Positions 6,070 through 13,286 of a stretch of 20,627 bases of DNA are shown in pieces. Position 1 is the first letter of the stretch. Each line of letters starts with the position of its first letter. A program made the translations under genes and the position numbers. The notes under the pieces were generated by a model. The model worked only from the letters and a program-made list of their open reading frames with translations. It did no database searches and was not told the DNA's origin. Origin of the DNA: DASWHK01 sp036398215 (lineage in GTDB: Bacteria; Acidobacteriota; UBA890); NCBI GenBank assembly GCA_036398215.1, contig DASWHK010000121.1, positions 1 through 20,627 of the forward strand, written 5' to 3'.

Positions 6070-7596
6070 ATGCCAGGTTTTCGCAAGGGTTTCGCCGTCG
6101 CGGCGGCCTTGCTGGTGGCGTTGAGCGCCGCCAACGTCGCCGCCGCCGTCGCACCGTGGCCGCCGAGATCGCCGGCGGCGCAGGGGCCTGCCGCCCCTTT
6201 CCCCGCGCCGACCGCGACCGAGCAGGACGCCCCGGCTCCCGTGCCGGCCGCCGCCACACGAGACGCGTCCGCTCTCTTGCCACGACCGCAGCCTTCCGAC
6301 CAGCAACCGCAGGAGATCGCGGAGCTGCGCAACCGCGTCGCCGAGCTCGAGGCGGCGCTCGCCGCGCTGCGCAGCGATCACGACGCCCGATTCGCCGCCA
6401 TCGAGGCGCAGCTGGCGCGCTTGACGGCCGCCCCTGCGGCGGCCACCGAAGCGGGCGGAGCGCTGCCGGGACAAGCGGCCATGACCGCCGAGGAGCGGGC
6501 CGAGCTCGAGCGCGAGCTCGCCGGAATCCTCGCCGAGACGCCGGCCTCCCAGGGCGGCGCGGCCGCCGGCCAGCAGCCGGGCCAGGCCGGCGGGCAGCGC
6601 TTTTCGAGCCAGACCCGCAACCTCAACCAGCTCAACCCGGAGATCTCCGCCACCGGCGACGTGTTCGGCGTCATCGCCAACCGCACCGGCGACCCCGAGG
6701 CCAACCAGTTCCGCTTCGCCGAGTTCGAGGTGGCGTTGCAGGCGCCGCTCGATCCCTACTCGGCGGCCAAGTTCTTCGTCGTCCACGAGGAGGGCGAGGT
6801 GAAGCTCGAGGAGGGCTACATCGAGTACAACGCGCTGCCCGGCGGCCTCTCCGTCAAGGCCGGCGAGATGCGCCTCGACTGGGGCAAGCTCAACCGCTGG
6901 CACCAGCACGGCCTGCCGCAAGCCGACCGGCCGCTGGCCCACCTGGCGATCTTGGGAGAGGAGGGGCTCACCGGCCTGGGGGGCTCGGTGTCGTGGCTGA
7001 CGCCGTCGTTCCTGGGCGATTACAACGAGGTCATCGTCCAGGTCACCAACGACAACAACGACGTCGCCTTCTCGGGGCGCGGCTTCGATCAACCCGTTTT
7101 CCTGATCCACGAGACCAACTACTTCGACATCTCGCCGGCGACGTACGTCGAAATCGGGCTGTCGGCGGCCACCGGGACCGCCGACTTCGAGGGCGAGCTC
7201 CGCAGCCAGGTCTACGGCGCCGACTGGAACTTCAACTGGGCGCCGCCCGAGACCGCCCTGTATCGTGGCTTCGAGCTGCGCGGCGAGCTGCTCTGGCAGC
7301 GCCGCGACACCCCCGTGGGCACGATCAGCTCCACCGGCGCCTACACCTACGGCGTCTTCAAGCTCAATCGCCGCTCGTACGTCGGCCTGCGCGGCGATTG
7401 GACGGAGCTGCCGGAGGAGCCCGGCGAAAGCCTCTGGGGCGCCTCCCCCTACTTCGAGTGGTGGCAGAGCGAGTGGGCGCGCTTCCGCATCCAGTACTCC
7501 TACAACTCGCGGCAGCTCGAGGCGCCCGAGCCCGAGCACAAGTTCTACTTCCAACTGACCTGGGCCATCGGCCCCCACAAGCACGAGAAATACTGA
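6070..7596 (+). CDS. Coiled-coil outer-membrane porin-like protein of the metal uptake cluster
   Basis: A 508-residue exported protein. A signal peptide (about residues 1-25) is followed by an Ala/Pro linker, a coiled coil with heptads (EIAELRNRVAELEAALAAL, about residues 83-101), a second helical stretch with EERAELERELAGIL, and then a long region of alternating hydrophobic/aromatic residues typical of a beta barrel. This begins at LNQLNPEISATGDVFGVI and ends in the aromatic strand FYFQLTWAIG plus a short HKHEKY tail. The architecture resembles trimeric porins whose coiled coil contacts the cell wall. There is no TonB box or plug, so a diffusion channel for metal ions or metal complexes is the best guess. 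ATG 6070 is chosen (GAGG 9 bases upstream) over the in-frame TTG at 6064. Its stop overlaps the next start by one base. Confidence 0.78.
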   Translation: MPGFRKGFAVAAALLVALSAANVAAAVAPWPPRSPAAQGPAAPFPAPTATEQDAPAPVPAAATRDASALLPRPQPSDQQPQEIAELRNRVAELEAALAALRSDHDARFAAIEAQLARLTAAPAAATEAGGALPGQAAMTAEERAELERELAGILAETPASQGGAAAGQQPGQAGGQRFSSQTRNLNQLNPEISATGDVFGVIANRTGDPEANQFRFAEFEVALQAPLDPYSAAKFFVVHEEGEVKLEEGYIEYNALPGGLSVKAGEMRLDWGKLNRWHQHGLPQADRPLAHLAILGEEGLTGLGGSVSWLTPSFLGDYNEVIVQVTNDNNDVAFSGRGFDQPVFLIHETNYFDISPATYVEIGLSAATGTADFEGELRSQVYGADWNFNWAPPETALYRGFELRGELLWQRRDTPVGTISSTGAYTYGVFKLNRRSYVGLRGDWTELPEEPGESLWGASPYFEWWQSEWARFRIQYSYNSRQLEAPEPEHKFYFQLTWAIGPHKHEKY

Positions 7597-8795
7597 TGCG
7601 AACCTCCATCGAATCGAGAGCGCAGCTACGAGCGCCGACGCGTCGCGGCCACGGCGCCGCGGCTCTGCTGGCCCTTGCAACGCTCGCCGTGGGAACGGCG
7701 GCCGACGCCGGCACGGCCTCCCAACGTCACCTGGATGCCGCCGCAACGGCGTCCGATGCAGGCGCTGGATCCCGGCGGCAGCCGGACGAGGCAGTGGCGT
7801 CCGGCGCCAGCTCCGGCGCCCAGCGGCAGTTGCGCGTCGTCGCCTCGTTGACCCCGTACCGCTCGATCGCCGAGGAGATCCTCGGCGACAACGGCACCGT
7901 CGAGTCGATCGCTACGCCGCGCCAGGACGCCCACTTCGTGCAGGCGAAGCCGAGCTACTCGATCATGCTGAGCCGCGCCGACCTGCTGCTCGCCACCGGG
8001 CTCGACCTCGAGATGTGGATGCCGGCGGTCATCGACAAGTCGCGCAACCCGCGGATCCGCGAGGGCGAGCCCGGCTACGTCTCGGTGGCGACCGGCGTGC
8101 CGATGCTCGAGGTGCCTGCCGATACGTCGCGGGCCGGGGGCGACATCCATGTCTTCGGCAACCCGCACGTGCACACCGATCCGTTGCGGGCGGTGATCGT
8201 GGCCAACAACATCAAGATCGGCCTGCAGAACGTCGACGGCGACAACGCTGCCTACTACGAGGAGCGCTTCCGCGCCTTCAAGAGCAAGATCCACGAGCGG
8301 CTGTTCGGCGCCGAGCTCATCGGCCTGGTCGGCGGCGACAAGCTCGCCGACCTGGCGATGAGAAAGCAGCTGCGCGCCTTCCTGCAGGAGACGCAGATCG
8401 GCGGCGCGCCTCTGCTCGATCGCCAGGGCGGCTGGCTCGCGGAAGCCGAGTGCCTGCGCGGCCGGAGGATCGTCGCCTACCACCTGAACTGGGTTTACTT
8501 GATGGATCGCTTCGACATCGAGGTCGCCGCCTACGTCGAACGGCGCCCCGGCATCCCGCCCTCGGCGTCGCACGTCGCCACGCTGATCGAGCTGATTCGG
8601 CGCGAGAGCATCCCGGTGCTGTGGGTCGCCAACTACTTCGACGAGCAGACGCCGCGCTTGATTGCGGAGCGCACCGGGGCGACATTCTTGTATGTGCCGC
8701 TGTACACCGATCCCGGTTCGCCGGACCTCGACGAGTACACCGAGCTGATCGACACCTGGATCGAGACCATGAAGGGCGCGGTCCCGGGCTGCTGA
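7596..8795 (+). CDS. ZnuA-like metal-binding protein (cluster A-I/TroA family)
   Basis: A 399-residue periplasmic solute-binding protein of the zinc/manganese (TroA/ZnuA) family. After a signal region (about 1-38) and a variable low-complexity linker (39-77), the domain starts at LRVVASLTPYRSIAEEILGD. Likely metal ligands by alignment from memory: His113 (DAHFVQAKPS), His191 (NPHVHTDP), His296 (AYHLNW) and Asp349/Glu350 (NYFDEQTP). Three His plus an acidic residue fits zinc or manganese; there is no long His-rich loop as in Gram-negative ZnuA. The extra HxH at 191-193 is notable. The start codon shares a base with the porin stop (TGATG), implying translational coupling. It should hand metal to the permease encoded 25 bases downstream. 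The metal identity is not proven. Confidence 0.9.
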   Translation: MRTSIESRAQLRAPTRRGHGAAALLALATLAVGTAADAGTASQRHLDAAATASDAGAGSRRQPDEAVASGASSGAQRQLRVVASLTPYRSIAEEILGDNGTVESIATPRQDAHFVQAKPSYSIMLSRADLLLATGLDLEMWMPAVIDKSRNPRIREGEPGYVSVATGVPMLEVPADTSRAGGDIHVFGNPHVHTDPLRAVIVANNIKIGLQNVDGDNAAYYEERFRAFKSKIHERLFGAELIGLVGGDKLADLAMRKQLRAFLQETQIGGAPLLDRQGGWLAEAECLRGRRIVAYHLNWVYLMDRFDIEVAAYVERRPGIPPSASHVATLIELIRRESIPVLWVANYFDEQTPRLIAERTGATFLYVPLYTDPGSPDLDEYTELIDTWIETMKGAVPGC

Positions 8796-8820
8796 CAGCC
8801 CCCACGGGGGGAGAACGCTG

Positions 8821-10290
8821 ATGGAGCTGGCGCTCGAAGTACTGTTGTGGCCCTTCGTGGCCTGCCTGGTGCTCACCGGCATCCACACCTATCTGGGGCT
8901 GCACGTCGTCTCGCGCGGGGTCATCTTCGTCGACCTGGCGCTGGCCCAGATCGCCGCCATGGGCGCCACCTTCGCGTTCCTGCTCGGCTACCCGCCGGAT
9001 AGCAACTCGGCGTACTTCTACTCGCTGCTGTTCGCCTGGACGGGAGCGGCGATCTTCTCGATCTCGCGGCTCAAGGAGCAGCACATCCCCCAGGAAGCGA
9101 TCATCGGCATCACCTTCGCGGTGGCCTCGGCGACCACCATCCTGATCGCCGACCGCTCGCCGCAGGGCGCCGAGCTGGTCGAGGCGATGCTGACCGGCGC
9201 GCTGCTCTGGACGCCGCGCGCCAAGATCATCGAGACGGCGCTGATCTACGCGGCGGTCGGCGGCTTTCATTGGTACTTCCGCGACCGCTTCCTGACCATC
9301 TCGCTCGACCACCAGCGGGCCGAGGCCGAGGGGTGGAACATCCGCTGGTGGGACTTTCTCTTCTACGCGTCGTTCGGCTTCGTGATCACTTCGAGCGTCG
9401 CCATCGCCGGCGTTCTGCTGGTGTTCTCCTTCCTGGTCATACCATCGGTGATCGCCATGATGTTCAGCCGCACGATCGGCGGGCGGCTGGCGATCGGCTG
9501 GACCTCGGGCACCGTGGTCAGCATGGTCGGCCTGTCGCTTTCCTACGGCTACGACTTTCCCAGCGGCCCGGCGGTGGTCTGCGCCTTCGGCTTGGCGCTG
9601 GTGGCAGCCGCGACGCTCCGCTACATCGTGGTCGCCGAAAGGACCTGGGTGGCGCTGGCCAGGACGGCTGCCGCCTCGCTGCTGATCGCCGGCGCCTTGT
9701 GGATGGCGTTCTTCACCGCCGATCGTGACGCCGAGCGGGCCCAGCGGAGCGCCGCGGCGAGCGCGGCGGCCGCGCAGGCTGCCGGCGGCGCCGACGTGCC
9801 GCCGGGCGAACGGATCGCCCAGGCCTTCGCCGCGCTCGAGACGTCGCCGGAGGCCCCTCCCGAGGCCGCCATGGAGACGCTGCTGGAGGTCGGCGAGAGC
9901 CTCCACTTGATGATGAGCACCGGCGAGATCACGGTCAGCGAGTCGGCGGTCCTGGCCATCGCCAACGCCCCCGACGACGAGCGTCTCGAGGACCTCCTCA
10001 ACGAGATCGCCTTCCACGCCCGCGACCCGTGGGCGAAGCTGCGCGGCGCCGAGGCGCTCCTGGAGCGCCGCAACCCGCTCGGCGTCGAGGCGACGCTGGA
10101 GTTGCTATCCTCGTCGCAGCCGATTCTGCTCCAGATGGAGGCGATCGAATCGCTGCGCGCCGCAACCGGGCAGAGCTTCGGGTACGATCCCGAGGCCGAC
10201 GCCGCCGCCAACGGCGAGGCGCTGGAGCGCTGGAAGAGCTGGTGGGAAGCCAATGCCTCGCAGCCGTTCATCGGCCGCGGAGGACGCTGA
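8821..10290 (+). CDS. ZnuB-like metal ABC permease fused to a C-terminal HEAT-like domain
   Basis: A 489-residue protein. Residues 1-300 form an ABC-3 family (ZnuB/TroC type) permease with about eight to nine membrane segments. SRGVIFVDLALAQIAAMG (31-48) matches the family hallmark near the second segment, and SSVAIAGVLLVFSFLVIP (191-208) the conserved late segment. Typical permeases stop near 270-300 residues. Here an Ala-rich linker (about 303-325) leads to a soluble helical region (about 326-480) with HEAT-like helix pairs (DPWAKLRGAEALLERRNPLG) and the ending TGQSFGYDPEADAAANGEALERWKSWW (in two parts, 449-475), which I associate with HEAT-repeat proteins of Acidobacteria and Planctomycetes. 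A strong GGGGGAG lies before ATG 8821. No ATP-binding subunit is encoded beside it. The tail may recruit or replace an interaction with an ATPase, or sense metal load; this is speculation. Confidence 0.88.
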   Translation: MELALEVLLWPFVACLVLTGIHTYLGLHVVSRGVIFVDLALAQIAAMGATFAFLLGYPPDSNSAYFYSLLFAWTGAAIFSISRLKEQHIPQEAIIGITFAVASATTILIADRSPQGAELVEAMLTGALLWTPRAKIIETALIYAAVGGFHWYFRDRFLTISLDHQRAEAEGWNIRWWDFLFYASFGFVITSSVAIAGVLLVFSFLVIPSVIAMMFSRTIGGRLAIGWTSGTVVSMVGLSLSYGYDFPSGPAVVCAFGLALVAAATLRYIVVAERTWVALARTAAASLLIAGALWMAFFTADRDAERAQRSAAASAAAAQAAGGADVPPGERIAQAFAALETSPEAPPEAAMETLLEVGESLHLMMSTGEITVSESAVLAIANAPDDERLEDLLNEIAFHARDPWAKLRGAEALLERRNPLGVEATLELLSSSQPILLQMEAIESLRAATGQSFGYDPEADAAANGEALERWKSWWEANASQPFIGRGGR

Positions 10291-10303
10291 CGCGAGTTCG
10301 TGG

Positions 10304-10930
10304 ATGAGCGACCGGAACGACGAGGCGCCGGCCTGGTGGGCGAAGGGCCTTCTCTTCGAGAACTGTAGCTGCCAGGCGATCTGTCCGGGCCACGTCCATT
10401 TCGACCAGACCTGCTACGGCGAGCGCTGCATCGGCTACTGGGCGATCCGCTTCGACGCCGGCGAGCTCGACGGCATCGACCTCGCCGGCGTCAACGTCGT
10501 CATCGCCTACGATTGCCCGCCGCACATGATCGACGGCGACTGGATCGAGACGATCGTGATCGACGAGCGGGCCTCGAAGGCGCAGCGGGAGGCGGTCGAA
10601 AAGATCGTCACCGGCCGCGCCGGGGGCCCCTGGGCGACGCTCGCCAGGTTCGTCGGCGAGCAGCTCCCCACCCGCTACCTGCCCATCGAGATCGAAGAGA
10701 TCGACGGAACCAAGCGGGTGGGGATCGACGGGCTTCTCGAATCGACCGTCGAGCAGCTCAAGGGTCGCGATCGCTCGCGACCGGTGACCTTCGAGAACAT
10801 CTACAACCAGATCCATCCGCCGCAGCAGGTCATCGGCACCGGCACCTCGACCTATGACGACGGCAGGATCCGCTTCGAAACCGAGCGAACCCACGGCCTC
10901 TACTCGAGCTTCGAGTGGCGGGTCGGCTGA
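10304..10930 (+). CDS. DUF1326 family protein with N-terminal Cys/His cluster
   Basis: A 208-residue soluble protein matching DUF1326 in layout. The first 45 residues hold NCSCQAICPGHVHF and QTCYGERC: Cys21, Cys23, Cys27, Cys37, Cys42, His30 and His32. They are followed by GYWAIRFDAGELDGIDLAG and a central beta-rich region (DGDWIETIVIDERAS, TLARFVGEQLPTRYLP). No signal peptide is seen, so it is probably cytoplasmic. The Cys/His cluster suggests metal or redox chemistry but function is unknown. ATG 10304 is chosen: an earlier ATG at 10253 lies inside the permease gene and adds a tail unlike the family. It starts 13 bases after the permease stop and its own stop overlaps the DUF2182 start. DUF1326 and DUF2182 genes commonly occur together, to my knowledge, so the pair may form a unit. 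Confidence 0.85.
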   Translation: MSDRNDEAPAWWAKGLLFENCSCQAICPGHVHFDQTCYGERCIGYWAIRFDAGELDGIDLAGVNVVIAYDCPPHMIDGDWIETIVIDERASKAQREAVEKIVTGRAGGPWATLARFVGEQLPTRYLPIEIEEIDGTKRVGIDGLLESTVEQLKGRDRSRPVTFENIYNQIHPPQQVIGTGTSTYDDGRIRFETERTHGLYSSFEWRVG

Positions 10931-11586
10931 TGCGCGCTGGCGGCGTGTCGCTCACCCTTGATCACCTCCACGCCTCGGGCGCCGGCGGCTGGCTCGTCGC
11001 CACCGCGATGTGGCTGGCGATGATGGCGGCGATGATGCTGCCCGCCGTGATGCCGTGGCTGCGGATGTTCGCCGCGATGGCGACCGACGCCTATCCGGGA
11101 CGCCGCCGCGCCGCGGTCGTCGGCCAGTTCGCCGGCGGCTATCTGGTCGCCTGGCTCGCCTACAGCGCCGTCGCCGCGGCGGCACAACAACGACTCCATC
11201 AGGCCGCGCTGATCGACCTCGACCTGCGGGTAAGCACCGCGATCGGCGGCGTTTTGTTGATCGTCGCCGGCCTCTTCCAGCTGACGCCGCTGAAGGAAGC
11301 CTGCCTGACCCACTGCCGCAGCCCGCTGAGCTTTTTTCTGGCGCGCTGGGACGGCCGCGCCGCCGGCCCCTTCCGCATGGGCCTGCGCCACGGGATCTGG
11401 TGTGTCGGCTGCTGCTGGGCGTTGATGGCGCTGGCCTTCGTCCTCGGCGCCATGAACCTGTTGTGGATGGCGGCCCTCACGCTCCTGGTCGTGCTCGAGC
11501 AACGGACGCCCCGCCGCTGGCGCCTCGGCCGCGCGTTCGGCATGGCCCTGTGCGTTTGGGGTGCCTTGCGGATCGTCGCCCTTTGA
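10930..11586 (+). CDS. DUF2182 predicted metal-binding membrane protein
   Basis: A 218-residue integral membrane protein with about five to six membrane segments. Conserved DUF2182 features are visible: the Met-rich segment MAAMMLPAVMPWLRM (32-46), FQLTPLKEACLTHCRSP (116-132) between helices, and GIWCVGCCWALM (155-166). The Met-rich helix and cysteine motifs suggest handling of a soft metal such as copper, but no function has been established to my knowledge. The ATG at 10930 shares its A with the DUF1326 stop, indicating coupled translation and probably a complex; an in-frame GTG at 10915 would add five residues. It is the last gene of the metal cluster. The next 136 bases hold no gene or clear terminator. 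Confidence 0.87.
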   Translation: MRAGGVSLTLDHLHASGAGGWLVATAMWLAMMAAMMLPAVMPWLRMFAAMATDAYPGRRRAAVVGQFAGGYLVAWLAYSAVAAAAQQRLHQAALIDLDLRVSTAIGGVLLIVAGLFQLTPLKEACLTHCRSPLSFFLARWDGRAAGPFRMGLRHGIWCVGCCWALMALAFVLGAMNLLWMAALTLLVVLEQRTPRRWRLGRAFGMALCVWGALRIVAL

Positions 11587-11722
11587 TTGATTCTCGCATT
11601 ATCACACCCTCCCCCGGCGGCAGCCACGCGGCTGAGAACCGCGTTCTGCGACCGTCGGAGAGCCTGTTTCCGAGCAGCCGGGGTCGTCTTCGGGCCCGGT
11701 CGAGAGCGCTTTCGAGGTGACC

Positions 11723-13129
11723 ATGCGAACGACCCAAGTACTCGCCGCGGCGCTGCTGCTGGCCTGCACCGGCAACGCCCAGACGACCAACGATCCCTTT
11801 CCGGAGCCCATCGCCACGACCGAGGGCGTCATCGGCGTCCGCTTCGTCGAGTTTGCCTCGCTGCCGGACGTCGAGGGCTCGGCGGCGCGGATGATGCTGC
11901 TGGTCGATGAGCCCGGCACCGGCCGGCTGTTCGTCAACGACATGCGCGGGCCGATCTACGCGGTCAGCTACGACGGCGGAACGGTTGCCGAGTACCTCGA
12001 CATCAACGCCGCGCAATGGGGCGTGAGCGTCGCGTCGAGGGGCCGCGAGCGCGGCTTCCAGAGCTTCGCCTTCCACCCGCAGTTCGGCGAGGCCGGGGCG
12101 CCGGGGTTCGGCAAGCTCTACACCTGGACCGACACCAGCAACACCGCCCCGGAGCCGGACTTCGTCCCCGGCGGCGGCGACGACGCCCACGACACGGTCC
12201 TGCTCGAGTGGACCGCGCGGGACCCGACCGCGCCGGGCTACGACGGCGGCCCGCCGCACGAGATGCTCCGCATCGAGCAGCCCTTCGGCAACCACAACGG
12301 CGGCCATCTCGCTTTCAACCCGCTGGTGGCAGCCGGCGACGCCGACTTCGGCATGCTCTACGTGGGCGTCGCCGATGGCGGCAGCGGCGGCGATCCGCTG
12401 AATCTGGCGCAGGACCTCGGCTCGGCCTTCGGCAAGATCCTGCGCATCGACCCGCTCGGCAACGACTCCGCCAACGGCCAGTATGGGATTCCCGCCGACA
12501 ACCCGTTCGCCGGCGACGCCGGCACGCTCGGCGAGATCTGGGCCTACGGAATGCGCAACCCGCAGCGCTTCGACTGGGACCCGAACAACGGCAACGTCTT
12601 CGTCGCCGACATCGGCCAGAACATCGTCGAGGAGCTCAGCCCGGTGAGCGCCGGCGCCAACCTCGGCTGGAACCTGTGGGAGGGCAGCTTCGAGTTCATC
12701 AGCCGCTCCGAGGTCAGCCTCGCCGAGCCGCGCGGCGACCCGGCTATGACGTATCCGATCGCCGAGTACGGCCAGGTGGATCCCCTGCTGCAGCGCCAGT
12801 CCGCCGTCACCGGCGTCGTCGTCTACCGCCACGACGAGATCCCGCAGCTCGCTGGCCGGATCCTGTTCGGCGACTTCCCCAGCGGCGAGATCTTCCATGT
12901 CTCGGCCGACGACCCGCCCGACGGCGGCCAGGACCCGATCCGCCGGGTCCTGCTCGACGACGGCGGTGAGCTGAAGACGTTCCTGCAGGTGATCCAGGAG
13001 AAGAACGTCGCGCAGGGCAAGGAGCCGGCGACGCGCACCGATCTGCGCTTCGGCGCCGGCCCCGACGGCCAGGTCTTCCTGCTCAACAAGCAGGACGGCA
13101 CCATCCGGCTGCTGGTTGCCGGCAGGTAG
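11723..13129 (+). CDS. PQQ-type glucose/sorbosone dehydrogenase, probable lipoprotein
   Basis: A 468-residue protein of the soluble PQQ sugar dehydrogenase (GSDH) family, a six-bladed beta propeller oxidising aldoses in the periplasm and passing electrons to the respiratory chain. Landmarks: GFQSFAFHPQFG (111-122), NHNGGHLAF (190-198) with His191 in the catalytic-base position, LGSAFGKILRIDP (232-244), YGMRNPQRFDWD (275-286) whose Arg-Asn match the PQQ-contacting pair, and FVADIGQNIVEEL further on. The N-terminus MRTTQVLAAALLLAC resembles a lipoprotein signal (LLAC, Cys15), so it may be membrane-anchored. ATG 11723 follows GAGGTG; an in-frame GTG at 11717 would add two residues. Many environmental members have unknown sugar substrates and PQQ use is not certain. 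Possibly a separate unit from the metal genes, 136 bases upstream. Confidence 0.88.
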   Translation: MRTTQVLAAALLLACTGNAQTTNDPFPEPIATTEGVIGVRFVEFASLPDVEGSAARMMLLVDEPGTGRLFVNDMRGPIYAVSYDGGTVAEYLDINAAQWGVSVASRGRERGFQSFAFHPQFGEAGAPGFGKLYTWTDTSNTAPEPDFVPGGGDDAHDTVLLEWTARDPTAPGYDGGPPHEMLRIEQPFGNHNGGHLAFNPLVAAGDADFGMLYVGVADGGSGGDPLNLAQDLGSAFGKILRIDPLGNDSANGQYGIPADNPFAGDAGTLGEIWAYGMRNPQRFDWDPNNGNVFVADIGQNIVEELSPVSAGANLGWNLWEGSFEFISRSEVSLAEPRGDPAMTYPIAEYGQVDPLLQRQSAVTGVVVYRHDEIPQLAGRILFGDFPSGEIFHVSADDPPDGGQDPIRRVLLDDGGELKTFLQVIQEKNVAQGKEPATRTDLRFGAGPDGQVFLLNKQDGTIRLLVAGR

Positions 13130-13137
13130 ATTCCGCG

Positions 13138-13164
13138 CTCTGCGCGCAGCGAGGCGCTGCAGAG
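13138..13164. terminator. Hairpin after the sugar dehydrogenase gene, possible weak terminator
   Basis: CTCTGCGCGC and GCGCTGCAGAG form a ten-base-pair stem with one bulged T around a six-base loop, starting 8 bases after the stop. There is no T run after it, so termination would be Rho-dependent or weak. Position right after the stop and before a likely new promoter is the main support. Confidence 0.45.
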
Positions 13165-13248
13165 TCACTGCATGGTCGCCGGGATGGGAAGCACCGGCTC
13201 CGCAGCTACACGAGGATCTCCGTCGTGCACCTGCTCGACGCTCGCCAG

Positions 13249-13277
13249 TTGTCAGCGCGGCCAACTCTGGATAAAGT
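13249..13277 (+). promoter_or_regulatory. Candidate sigma-70 promoter for the Nramp-like gene, leaderless mRNA
   Basis: TTGTCA (13249-13254, five of six matches to TTGACA) is separated by 17 bases from TAAAGT (13272-13277, four of six to TATAAT). Transcription would begin about 7-10 bases later, at or just before the ATG at 13287, giving a leaderless message. The lack of any Shine-Dalgarno sequence before that ATG agrees with this. Confidence 0.4.
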
Positions 13278-13286
13278 CCTCGCACC

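Noticed and set aside
5764..7746. Minus-strand frame of 660 codons opposite the porin gene
   Set aside because: It spans the end of one real gene, a whole second gene and the start of a third on the other strand, and is a low-complexity shadow product.
8317..10017. Minus-strand frame of 566 codons opposite the permease
   Set aside because: It covers parts of two well-supported plus-strand genes and shows only charged low-complexity sequence.
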